Assembly (NCBI GenBank): GCA_001662425.1
Contig: BDDC01000036.1
Coordinates: 9,875 to 58,947, forward strand
Source of the DNA: Chlamydomonas sphaeroides
Taxonomy: Eukaryota > Chlorophyta > Chlorophyceae > Chlamydomonadales > Chlamydomonadaceae
DNA: 49,073 nt
Direction: 5' to 3'
In this document: positions 34,050 to 44,872 of the stretch, one piece after another
Position numbering within the stretch: position 1 is the stretch's first letter
Layout of the letters: the number at the start of each line of letters is the position of its first letter
The notes under the pieces: generated by a model
What the model saw: the letters and a program-made list of their open reading frames with translations, nothing else
Database searches by the model: none
Told to the model about the DNA's origin: nothing
Position numbers and translations under genes: made by a program

Positions 34050-36126
34050 TCAGTGGATCTCCGCCCCCTCGGGGATGTCCTCGGGCACCCCCAGCGGCCC
34101 GCCGGCGAGCACCAGCTGCCGGCCGTTGAAGGCGGCGGCGCGGCCCGAAACTTTGAGCCCCGCGCCGATCTTCTTCCAGTGGTCCGACTTGAGCACCTGC
34201 GGGCCGGGGGCCGAGGGGGTCGCGGGGCGGGGGCCAGGGTTTGGCACGGAGCCCGGCACGCGCTGCGGCGCACCCTGCGTGGGCCGCATGCGGGTAAAGG
34301 CAGAGCACCGACGTGCGGAAGCACTGGCAGGGGCCCGGGCGGATCACCTTGTCGGGTGCTGCGCTGGGCGCACCGCCAGACAGGAAAACCACGTCGCCGG
34401 GCGCAGCGCCGGCTGGGGGCAGGGGCAGGCAGGCATGAGGCGGTGGCAAGGTAAACGTCCGGCACGGGGTGAGGCGGCGGCTGCAGCACCGGGGGCCGCC
34501 CAATGCGCCCGCGCGCAGCCCCCCTCCGCAGGGGCCGTGCAGCCCTCCTCCCTCCTGGCCCCGGGCGGCCCCGTGCGCCCCGCCTTACGTGGCGGGATGA
34601 GCGTCCGCACCACAGTCTTGCCGTCCACCTCGGTGTCTGCGGGAGGAGGCGGGCCACGTAAGCTTGTGCTGCAGCGTGTTCCCCCTCGCCTTGTGCTGCA
34701 GCGTCCCCCGCGGGCGCCGCGCAGCCGCAACTCCTACCTCCACGCCAGCCCCTCGCCCCAGCCCCAGCCCCTCCCGTCCTCTGCCCTCCCCTGCACTTAC
34801 CCCAGCCCCCGCCCCTCCTCTCCCCCTGCTGCCCCCGCAGCCAGAGCCACGCACCCGCCGCAAGCACCATGGCCTCGCTCGCCTGCCCCGCCAGCTTGGC
34901 GGGCTTGAGGTTGGCCACCACCGCCACCAGCGCCCCGCGCAGGGCGTCGGCGGCCAGGTACTGCCGCAGCCCCGCACACACCTGCATGCGGCGCAGGGAG
35001 CGAGGGGCAGGCGGGCTTCAGCTGTGCTGCCGCGCTGGTGGGCCGGTCGGCGCGGCGGGGCCGGCATGCGCCTGGCCCGCCACACAACCGGCCGACGCCT
35101 GCCGCCTCGAGCTGAGCGACGGGCGTGTGGGCACGCGTGGCGGCGTTTCGTGGCAGCACCCGGGTCCTGCCGCCTGCCAGCGCCTGCCGGGGGCGGCGCT
35201 CGGGACAGCGCCGGCCGGCGCCCTCCGCTAGGGCCCACCTGGCGCGTCTCCCCGCCGATGTCGACCTGCAGCTTGTACAGCTTGTCGCTGTTCTCCAGCT
35301 CCTCCACGGTGGTGATGCGCGCCACCTGGGGAACGCGGGAGCAGCAGCAACGGGACGACGGCAGCAGGAGGGACAACGGGGTTGAGCGGCCAGGACCGTG
35401 CTCAGCGGCAGCGGCCGGGCACGGATAGGCACGAGAAAAGGGCCGCCGGATGGACGCAGGGCGCATGGAAGGGATGAGGGCGGCGCGGCTGGCCAGGGCG
35501 ATAGCTGCAGCTCAGGGCGGGGCTGCGGGTAAACCTGGCGGCCAGCCGGGTTGAAGCCCAGGAGAGGTGGAGGCCGTTGCTGCTGGCACTTGCACTGTCG
35601 CTGTCCGGGGGCGGGAGCCCACCCTGGCACTGGCCTGAGCATGCGGGCGCGCGCATGGACCAGCATGGCGCCGCGGCGTGCGGCGAGCTCGGGGCTTGCC
35701 TTTATGAGCGCACGGCCGAAGAGGGCTTCCTCATCAGAGACGCCGCTGGTCGAGGCAGCTGGCGCTGCGGCCTTAGCGGGCTTGTCGGCTTTGGGCTTGG
35801 CCTCGGCCTTGGGCTTGGCGGCAGCAGCGGGCGCAGCGGCCGGCGCTGCGGGCGCCGGGGCCGCAGGCGCGGGCGCCGCTGGCGCAGGCGCCGCTGCGGA
35901 CAGAGCGCCGCCACGAGAGAAGGGTCAGCTTTCTGGATAGTGCGGCGACCGATGCCCCGAAGCGCGCGATGCATGCGCGCGCCGCCCCCTGTCTGCTACT
36001 CGTTCAGCTTAATGCTCGGCCAGTATTTGTCTGCGATCTACCTGCAGCGGCGGGCTTGCCGCCGTCGCTGCCGAGCAGCTTATCAACGACGGCAATTGCC
36101 TTGTCCAGAAGCTCTACGGCCGACAT
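34050..36126 (-). CDS. EMAPII/Arc1p-type tRNA-binding protein (AIMP1-like)
   Basis: Proteins of this type bind tRNA through an OB fold and help aminoacyl-tRNA synthetases, as do yeast Arc1p and animal AIMP1. Seven exons give 250 residues: 36042-36126, 35700-35893, 35239-35325, 34855-34981, 34589-34636, 34348-34412 and 34050-34196. Residues 1-28 (MSAVELLDKAIAVVDKLLG) form a short helix. A linker of Ala-Pro and Lys-Pro-Ala repeats runs to about residue 75. The tRNA-binding domain spans about 86-250: VARITTVEELENSDKLYKLQ, VANLKPAKLAGQASEAMVLAA, GDVVFL and LKSDHWKKIGAGLKV, all typical of EMAPII. There is no synthetase catalytic domain, so it is a stand-alone factor. Intron 2 (35326-35699) appears to use a GC donor. 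Which synthetase it serves cannot be told. Confidence 0.88.
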
Positions 36127-36822
36127 GATTGCACAAATGTTGAATTCTCCCTGTTTATATGTGGAGCTGCCGACGCGACGGCCATTGCCATTGTTGGGCA
36201 GGCGTCGACGACACGTACCCTACCCCTACCAAGTCCCCGTTGGCAAGAGGGTTGGTGCCCCTGCCCTTCGTCCCGCTGTGAAGCTGTACCGGTCCATAAT
36301 CTTGCATCGGGGCTGGCGGTAGACTGTGAGGGAGGGGGGGCAGCTGGGGAACGGTCGGGGAAGGGAATGACGGGGAGTGCAGATGCGTGCCAAAGCGCAG
36401 GGCATGCACTCCACGCGCTCTACGGCCGCGCATCCCACTACTAACTTATAACGCCTTGATCTTGCACTGACATTTATCGACAGGCCTCAGCAAGCATGCG
36501 TGCGTCAAGTTGAGGCATCGCCGAGACGCATTCCCGCTTTGGGTACTCGCTAAACTCCTGGCGCAAATGACAGCTTAGATAGAGCGCTAGCGCAACTGCC
36601 CCCTAGTCCTACGGGACGTGGCTGCCTCGGCGTAGGGCTTCGCGGCATTCTTCCTGTCCTGCCACGCTGCTGGCTGCACATTGCCGATGTGAGTGCGAGG
36701 AAGGTCGACGCCGTCCACTCCCACGCCGGCCCATGCGTGTCCACGACAAGCGCGCACCCAGCCTTTCCCATCCCCAACCCCCAACCCAACCTTGCAGCTG
36801 ACTCTCCTCCGAACCCCTGGCC
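36127..36822. promoter_or_regulatory. Shared upstream region of EMAPII-type gene and CCZ1
   Basis: The stretch between two divergent start codons, 696 bases long. It is AT-richer than the flanking exons near 36130-36170 and 36430-36560. No gene or RNA is evident. Two-way promoter function is inferred from position. Confidence 0.45.
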
Positions 36823-39800
36823 ATGGCTGCACACGCGGCCGAGTCCAAGAGCCCGGTGGCGACCTTCTTCCGCGGCACCAACCTCACGCTGACGGTGTTC
36901 GACACGCGGCGCGGGCAGTGCGAGGGCGAGGAGCACGAGAAGCTGCTGTCCTTCGTACCCACGCTCGCGCCGGTCAACGTGCGGACGGCCATCGTGGGCC
37001 TTGCCCAGGCGGTCGCGTCGTTCGCTGACACCATCACCCAGGTGCCTGCTCCACTGCATGTGTACCGATAGTTGCCGGCAAAGCGGCCAGCAGCGCTGTG
37101 GCGGGCCGAGGGCAGGGTTTCGTGCAGACCGCCGGGCAGGGCGGACAGAGGGCGGGGTGCTGCAGGAGGTTTGCCAGCGCATTCAATGCTGCTGCTGCGC
37201 CTCGTGTGTAGATGCCCAGTGTGTCGGCGGGGCTCCGGACCAACCAACCAACCACGCAACCTATCAACCGCAGGACGACAGCCAGTTCAGGAGCCTGGTG
37301 GCGGAGCAGAACAAATGGGTCATGTACGAGGCGGAGCCCAGCATCTGGATTCTCGCGGTGAGCCAACCCACCTGGCCTTCACTGGCACATCCTGCTGCTC
37401 ACCCTGCTGCTCCACCCTGCCCGCGCCTGGCCTTCACCCCTGCCATCCCAGCTCTCCTCCTCGTCCCCCTCCTCCCCTTCCCCCAGGTGGTCCGCAAGTC
37501 GTGGGCCAGCACCACCTGCACCGACGCAGCGCTCAAGGCGCTGCTGGTGTCCACCCACGACGTGTTCGTGTTGCTGCACGGCCGCATTGCGTCGCTGCTG
37601 GAGCAGGTGTGCGCGGCCCTGGGAAGCAGCAGCAGCTGCTGCTGCTGCTACAACATAGGCAGCAGCGGCAGCGGGGCGCGCCATGCACCCCGTGGGTGCA
37701 GGACCTAGGGTGGAATGCATGGGCGCCGTGCAGCCGCGGCACTTGGGACTGTGCCCCGCGCCGCATGCTGCAGCTCATCACCTGACCACACATGCACCTA
37801 GCCACCTAATCACCTAACTACGCATGCGCCTAACCACCTAACTACGCATGCACCTGACCACCTAACTACGCATGCACCTGACCACCTAATCACCTAACTA
37901 CGCATGCGCCTAACCACCTAATCACCTAACTACGCATGCGCCTAACCACCTAACTACGCATGCGCCTTACCACCTAACTATCTAATTACGCATGCGCCTA
38001 ACCACCTAACTACGCATGCACCTGACCACCTAACCATCTAACCACGAATGTACCTAACCACCTAACCACCTGACGATGACCATGCACTTTCCCTGGCCCC
38101 AGGACCCCACCGCCTTCACGCTGCGGCGCGTGCTGCAGCCGCTGCTGGAGGAGGTGGCCGCCCGCCTGTTGCGGCCCGACGCCGCCTCCAGCCGCGAGCC
38201 GGGCGGCCACGGCAGCCTGCTCGCCAACCCGCTGGCACCCCACGCACCCGGCTGCGTGCCGCTGCTGACGCCCTCGCACTCGGCCTTTCTAGGTGAGGGG
38301 CGCGGCCGCGCGGGTGTTGTGCGTGACGTTGACGTTGATGTTGATGTGGCGGAGGAAAGGCACGGCAGGAGCTGAGGAAGCGGGGCCAGGGGCGCCGGAT
38401 GCCGTGGGTGCTATGAGCTGCGGCTCCATGACTCCATCCCTCCCTCCCACTGTACGACCCTCCCCTGCCCCTGCCCTGCCCTCCCCTGCCCTCCGCCCTT
38501 CCACCCTCCCTGCCCGCAGCCGTGCAGTGCATGGTCCACCAGCTGCTCACCGCCACCTGCTACGGCAGCCGCCTTGTGGCCGGCTGCGTGGTGCTGTGGG
38601 GCGGTATGCCTGTGGCCAGCAGCCTGGGCCAGCACGACACCGCCGCGCTGTGCACGCTGGCGGCGCGCAGCCTGGCGCCGGCGGCCAAGGCGGCGCAGCG
38701 GGTGAGGCAGGGCCGCGCCTCGGGCTTGCGAGGCGGGCCATGCGAGTCGGCGCCGCCAGCATGCCAGCCCTGCACGATGGTACCGGTAACCCAAGGGCGC
38801 TGACGTTGCTCCACCCCGTGATGGTGGCCGCGCCTCCCGCAGCAGAGCCGGCTGGCGGGCGCGGGCGCGGCGCTGGGCCTGGCGGCCGCCTCCGCCTCGG
38901 CGGCCGGCTCCAGCGCCGACATCGCGCATGAGACGCTGCTCTGTCCGCTGCAGTGGCGCGCCGGCGGTGGCATCCAGGCCGGCAGCGCCCTCGCCGGCGC
39001 GGCGCCGCCGCTCGCCGCCGGGTCGGCCAGCGCTCTCGGCTTCGGCGGCGGCGCCGACCTGTCCTCCGCGAGCGCCAGCGCCGCCGCCATCGGCGCCGCC
39101 GCCGCAGGCACGCCGCGGCTGCCCGTCTCGTCCTTCGCGGCCGCGGGGCCGTCGATGACGGCGCCGTCGGCGGCCGCCCCGTCCCCAGCGCCCTCCTCCT
39201 CCTCCTCCGCGGCGGCGGCCGCGGCCGGGCTGGGCTCCGTGCTGCCGCCCTTCCTGGCGGCCTTCCTGCGCCCGCGGCTGCGGCCGTCGCTGTACCAGCC
39301 CGGCGGCGCGGCGCTGCCGCTGCCGCTGGACAGCGTGCTGCCCATGGCCCACGTCTGGCTGCGGGTGGGGCCGCGGGTCGGGGGCTGGTCGGGTTGGGTT
39401 TGGGGTACGTGTTGTGTGTGCTAGGGGATGCCGCTGGCGTTTACGTGTGGCTGATTATTGGGTCGTGGTTTTGCATGGCCTGCAGCGGGGCTGTAGCTGG
39501 GTGGGCGGGTCAGGACGGGGTACAGGGCTCGTGCTGCAAACCAACGCGGGGGTCGTGGGCTGGGGTCTGCGCCCACCCTGACGCTCACCAACAGCGCCGG
39601 CCCCGACCTGTGCGCGCCACCCTCGCCCCCGTGCCGACCGACGCGCAGGGCTCCCAGGAGTGGGCGCAGCTGCTGCCGTACCACGCGGCGCGCGGGCAGC
39701 TGCTGGTGCTGGCGCTACTGCACGACGGCCCGCCGCCGGCGGCCGAGGTGCTGGCGGCGCTGGCGGCGGTGCTGGCACGGGGCTCGGGCCCCGCGGCAGC

Positions 39801-40781
39801 GGCGCTGGCGGCGGAGCTGCCGACGCGCAGCAGCATATGGCACGAGAAGGGGCACCGCTACTGTTACACGGACGCGCTCTGCCACGCGGCGCGGTGAGGA
39901 CAGGAGACCAGGGCAAGGTGCAGAGCTGCAGCAGTGGCGGCTGTGAAGGCGGGGACGGGGCCGGTGACGGGGTGGGGCCGAGGGGGCTGGAACGGCCAGA
40001 AGCTGCAGCGGTCGTGGGTCACTGACATGGAGCGAAGCTATCGGATCAGAGCCCCCGGGTATGGCCGGAACCTCCGGACCGGGTTTCACTGCGTCGCCCC
40101 CTTGGAGGGCCCGGGCACGTTTTGGGCCCTACAGACACTTCCAATGTCCGTCCCATATACCACCAGACACCCCCCCCTTCACTTCGTCCTCGGCTGCACC
40201 CGACAAACCCTCTCAACCCCACCTCCTCTCGCAGCTTCTCGCCCATCAAAAAGGTGCACACGCTATCGGCCTCAGCGCTGCGCCACATGGCCCACCTGAG
40301 GGCCAAGATGGACGATTGGGAGCAGCAGCGGCGCAGCCGCGGCCGCGCCGCGGCGCTAGCCGCCGCCGACCGGCAGGGCGGCGGCGCGGCAGATGCTGAC
40401 GAGGATGGCGGCGGCGCAGCAGGTGCGGTGCTGGTGGGATGCCTTGCTAGGCGGATGGTGCGACTTGAGGAGTCCTGGATTGAGCGTCCGGTTGGTGGTG
40501 CCCGATTGCATCGTGTCGCAGGAGCGGACGGCGGCGGCCTGGGCGGCGGCGCACCGGATGCGGCGACGGCTGCGTTTGGGGGTGGATGCGATGCTGACGC
40601 GGACTGCGAGATGGTGGTGCGAACAGGGCACGACGCGTGGCTGCTGCTGCGGTCGGCGCCGGGCGGCCGGCGGCTGTACGCCGCGGCCGACGGCGTGCCG
40701 GACCAGAGCCTGCTGACGGCGGTGGCGCCCACGGACGCGCTGTGTGACCGGCTGTTCCCGGGCGTGTTCCTGCAGCCGTGA
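36823..40781 (+). CDS. CCZ1: CCZ1, vacuolar fusion / Rab7 guanine exchange subunit
   Basis: CCZ1 with MON1 activates Rab7 on late endosomes, needed for fusion with the vacuole and for autophagy. Eight exons fit one frame: 36823-37041, 37274-37357, 37487-37606, 38103-38292, 38520-38701, 38843-39364, 39595-39893 and 40235-40781, giving 720 residues. The N-terminal longin domain reads TVFDTRRGQCEGEEHEKLLSF, then VNVRTAIVGLAQAVASF and KWVMYEAEPSIWILAVVRKS. The C-terminal domain ends GHDAWLLLRSAPGGRRLYA and LCDRLFPGVFL, matching the CCZ1 end. A large Ala/Ser/Gly-rich insert lies in exon 6, making the protein longer than the human one (482 residues). A 99-base stretch, 40423-40521, has intron-like ends and can be removed without changing frame. 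Intron 3 contains a minisatellite. Confidence 0.88.
37779..38075. repeat. Minisatellite of 24- and 32-bp units in CCZ1 intron 3
   Basis: About nine to ten tandem units fill most of the intron. Each is built of octamers: GCGCCTAA or GCACCTGA, then CCACCTAA, optionally TCACCTAA, then CTACGCAT. Units are therefore 24 or 32 bp, differing by one whole octamer. Copies vary at a few positions only, so the array is young. It ends 27 bases before the exon 4 acceptor. Confidence 0.92.
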
Positions 40782-41190
40782 GCGATGCTTGCGTGGGGGC
40801 GGATGCCGGAGAGGGGCGTCCACAACGGGGTTGGGTGGCCCACGGGACGGTGCACGGTGTTTTGCGTCCTACATCTGCAGTTGACTTTGTCTGATGGTGT
40901 TCTGGTGGTCAACATGCAGCGCGTGTTGTCTGTGGAGGGCCTTGGTGCAGAGGCATGTTCGCCTCATTTGCTTGCATTGAATGCTCGGTGTGTTCGCGCA
41001 GACAGTAAAATTGCGTTGAAGCATAACCTGCATAGCGCTTTTGCGGGTCTTACTCCGAGCTGCAAGTGTCTTTCATTGTTGGGGCAACACCGTTTGCAGC
41101 GCCACTTCTCTCTTGCTTGACAATTAGTTTTCTCTACATGCAATCTAAAACGTAGCTGTTTATCGCGGTTGGCCGCCGGTGCAGCTTGCA
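40782..41190 (+). other. CCZ1 3' flank and OPR/RAP gene 5' region
   Basis: A 409-base spacer between two genes on the same strand. It is AT-richer (40900-41170). No TGTAA is present, so the CCZ1 polyadenylation site is not identified. Confidence 0.4.
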
Positions 41191-44100
41191 ATGCAGACAT
41201 TGCAGTCCCGATGCCCAGCACAAGCAGCACTCCAGCCGTCCCCTAGCGTCCAGTCTCAAACCTCCCGCTGGCGACTATGGCCGCTGCCTGGTGCCGGCAA
41301 GCGCGGGGCTGCGGAGCTGGCTGCGCCAGCTGCTGGGGCCGTGGCGGGGCAGTTACGCCCCAGCCACGGTCGCAGCTCGGCGCCGGCATCCCGACAGCAG
41401 CCAGCGCCGACGGAGCGAACCACTGCCGGCAGTAGCGCTAGCAAGTCCCAAAGCGAGCGCTCGGACCACCTCAGCGAGGTGCGTACGTTGCAGCAGCTGT
41501 GGGACCTGGTGGACGGCAACGCGGATGCGTGGGCCCGCGCCCGCGCCGTGCACACCCTGCGCGCGGGCTTCCACGCCACGGTCAAGGTACGCGCCCCACT
41601 CATTCTATGCCTATGTCTATGAGCGCTCCAGCCTATCTGCATGCCCCCACCACGCCCGCCACGCGTCCAGCTGTACCCTAAAACCCTGCGTGTCCCGGCC
41701 CGCCATGCCAGTCCCGTGCACCCCACGCCCTGCTGCCCCGTCCCGCCGACAGCTGAGCGCCGCCCCCGGCTCCGACCCCGAGTTGTCCGCCGCCATCCTG
41801 CGCAAGCTCGCGGCGGTCTACGTGCCGCTGGCGCCGGCGCTGCACGCCGCCTTCTCCTGCGCGGCGCCGCTGTGGGCAGCAGCCAAGCTGGGCTACTGGG
41901 AGGGCAGCCTGGCGGAGGCGCTGCTGCGGCGGCTGGCCGCCAACGACTGCCGGCTGCTGCGGCAGGCGAGCAAGAGCCAGGACCACTCCAACATCTGGTG
42001 AGGCCCGCCCCGACCCACATCATCGCAACCACGGGCGCGCCTGGCAGCGTGGCAAGGCCCCCTGCCAGGCCGAGGCCAGCCGCCGGGCTCCCAGCCACCC
42101 TCGCAGCGCACACCACCGCCCCCCTTGAACCCCTTCCCCCCCTTTCCCCCCTTTCCCCCCTTGAACCCCTTCCCCTCCTTCCCCTCCGCTGCCGCCGCTG
42201 CCGCCGCCCGCACCCCCAGCCTTGATTCCTCCGCCACTCCCCTCCTGCGCTCCATGGCTATGCACGCAGCCGCCGCCCGCACCCCTCAACTCCGCAGCTC
42301 TCCTGCCCTCGGTTCCGCAGGTGGTCGCTGTCCATCGCGCCAGAAGATGTCCGGCAGCGGCTGGCGGCGGCGGTGCCGCTGCCGCGCCTGTGGGCCGCCA
42401 CCTGCTCCGCGCTGCTGGCACTGCAGCCCGGCGCCGAGCCGGAGCAGCTGCGGCCGCAGAACATCACCAACCTGCTGCTGGCCAGCGCCCGCCTGGGCCA
42501 GGCCGCCGACGCCGCCTCGGCGCCGCTGCTGCGCCACCTGACGGCGTCGCTGGCGCGCCTGGCGCGGGCGTGCACGGACCAGGAGCTGTGCAACGCGGTG
42601 TACGCGCTGGGCGTGATGGCCGAGGGCGGCGAGGGCGGCGGCAGCGGCGGCTTCGTGCCGGCGCCGGAGGACCTGGCGGCGCTGCTGGGCGAGGTGTCGG
42701 CGCGACTGGCGGCGCGGCGCGGCGTCGCGTTCGCGCCGCAGGGCCTGTCCAACATGCTGCTGGGCTGCGCCAAGCTGCACTGCGGCGCGGAGCAGCCGCT
42801 GGGCGCGCTGGCGGCGGCGGCCGGGCAGGCGGCGGCGCGCATGAAGCCGCAGGAGCTGTCGAACGCCGTGTACGCGCTGGGCAAGCTGGCGGAGGTCACG
42901 GACTTTGTGCCGCGGGACGAGGATGTGCGGTCGCTGGCGACCGAGCTTGCCGACCGGCTGGCGGCCGGCCGCGCGTGGAGCTTCCAGCCGCAGGAGCTGT
43001 CCAGCGCGCTGCTGGGGTTCGCCAAGCTGCGCTACTGCGAGCAGCGGCCGCTGCTGCTGGCGGCGGCGGCGGCGGGCAGCGCGGCGGCGCGCATGAAGCC
43101 GCAGGAGCTGTCCAACTCGCTGTGGGCGCTGGCGGTGCTGGCCGAGTGCGGCCACGAGCCGGCGGTGGGCTCCGTGACGGCGCTCGCGGACGAGGCGAGC
43201 GCGCGCGTGTTCGAGCGCTTCAAGCCGCAGGAGCTGTGCAACACGGTCTGGGCGCTGGGCAAGCTGGGCTACGCCAACCAGTACGCCTGGGCGGCGGCGT
43301 CCATGGCCGCGGCCAGGCCCGACGGCATGCGCGGCGCCGGCGAGCAGGAGTGGGCCAACCTGTGGTGAGACGCCTGCTGGGGCAGGGAACGGGGACCGCT
43401 GCAGGGACCCCGCCCTGGTGTGCCCTGTCCCATTGGGGCACCCCAAGGCACCTCGACAGTCCACCCTACCATGGACAAGGAGGGGCTGCAGAGCCAAGCG
43501 CCTGCCCCTCACCACTGGCCCTCTCCGTTCCTCTGCAGGTACGGCTTTGCGCTCGCCCGGCACCGGCCCGGGCCCGTCCTGCTGGACTGCATGCTGACGC
43601 CGCCTCCGGGCGGCCGCGACACCGGCGGCGTGCTGTCGTCTGCGGGGCAGCAGGCCTGCGTCAACATCCTGTGGTCCGTGGCCGTGCTCGACTGCTATCA
43701 CGAGCCGCTCGTAGACACGCTCGCGGCGCGGCTGGCCGAGCTGCTGCGCTGCCGCCCGGCCGACTTCACCGGCCAGAGCCTCACCAACAGCCTGTGGGCG
43801 CTCGCGGTCATGGGCAGCACGCCGCTGAGCCGGCACCGCGGGCTGGTGGATGCGATGCTGCGACAGCTGGCCGACCGCTGGGCGGCGCCCGGGCCTGAGC
43901 CCGGGCCCGCGGCGCGCAGCATGCGGGTGCCTCAGGCGCTGGCGCAGTTGTGGCAGGTGCAGCAGGAGCTGGCGGCGGAGCTGCCCGGGGCCGGCGGCAT
44001 CCTGCCGGCGGCCACCGCGCCGCCAGGCGCGGGCGGCGGCGAGCCGGAGGGGCTGCTGGATGCGGCGCGGTGCGCGGCGCTCGTCTGCAACTCCGAGACC

Positions 44101-44582
44101 AGGTCGTCCGGCCTGCAACGCATGGTGCGCCGCGTTGCGAGGTTGCTGAACAGGTTCTTGGGCTACCTTCACCGTGCGATTATGATAGCTTTGCGATGTC
44201 CTGTTGCGGTCTAACGAGGCGAGCCGCATCCCTGCAGGTGACGGAGTCGCTGCGGGCGCTCGCGGCGCGGCTGCCGCGCGGCTGGAGCTGCGAAGTGGTG
44301 GAGGAGGCGGCCGTGGGCGCGCTGGCATGCCGCGTTGACGCGCTGGTGGTGCTGACGGCGCCCGACGGCGGCGAGCGCTGGGTGGCGGTCGAGGTGGACG
44401 GCCCCGCGCACTTTCTTGCCAACGAGCCGCGCTGCCGCGACGGGCGCACGCTGCTGCGCGACCGGCAGCTGGCTCGCGTGTTTGGGCCGGGCAATGCGGT
44501 CACGGTGCTGCACTGGGAGTGGCGGCAGCTGGACGGGCACGAGGCGCGTGTGCAGTACCTGGCAGCCAAGCTGGGGCTGTAG
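41191..44582 (+). CDS. OPR-like repeat protein with C-terminal RAP domain, organelle RNA factor
   Basis: Proteins of this kind bind specific plastid or mitochondrial RNAs and control their stability, processing or translation. Five exons give 871 residues: 41191-41586, 41753-41997, 42321-43364, 43539-44124 and 44238-44582. The N-terminus (MQTLQSRCPAQAALQP...) is rich in Gln, Ser, Arg and Ala and looks like a transit peptide. The middle contains helical repeats of about 38-40 residues with the recurring motif KPQELSNAVYALGKL, seen also as QPQELSSALLGFAKL, KPQELSNSLWALAVL, KPQELCNTVWALGKL, RPQNITNLLLASARL and GQSLTNSLWALAVM. The end is a RAP domain: ALVVLTAPDGGERWVAVEVD, GPAHF and VTVLHWEWRQL. 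Target RNA is unknown. Intron 2 carries a polypyrimidine repeat. Confidence 0.9.
42117..42190. repeat. Polypyrimidine tract with CCCCTTGAACCCC repeats
   Basis: Intron 2 of the OPR/RAP gene contains a run of C and T broken only by two GAA triplets in CCCCTTGAACCCCTTCCCC, repeated twice. The strand asymmetry is extreme and the DNA could form triplex structures. Confidence 0.75.
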
Positions 44583-44711
44583 GCGCACGATGGGGCTGGC
44601 TGAAGGGGTGGAATGGCTAGCGGCGAGGCGTGGATGGCCGGCGGTGGCAAGCGGGAGCGGAGGAGGGAGGAGAGGCGGCCCGTGCCGTACCCAGTCGTAC
44701 AGCGCTGCGTC

Positions 44712-44716
44712 TGTAA
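44712..44716 (+). terminator. Candidate polyadenylation signal (TGTAA) of OPR/RAP gene
   Basis: TGTAA lies 130 bases after the stop codon and before the start of the next gene on the same strand. It is the best-placed TGTAA in the window. Confidence 0.55.
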
Positions 44717-44872
44717 GTCGCCGGGCTCTCTGACACGTCGCACAAGTCCAATATCCCATCACCGCATCGGATGGTAGCTGTCCTGCCAGACTTACACCGC
44801 CACAGACGCCGCTTTGACTCGGTCGTGTGCCGCAGCCACGTCCGCATCCTCGACGAGCAAAGCTCTTGCGGC

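Noticed and set aside
37779..38075. Regular repeats that could be read as a CRISPR array or a telomere-like tract
   Set aside because: Units are contiguous with no unique spacers, the sequence is a eukaryotic intron, and the octamer CCACCTAA differs from the algal telomere octamer CCCTAAAA.
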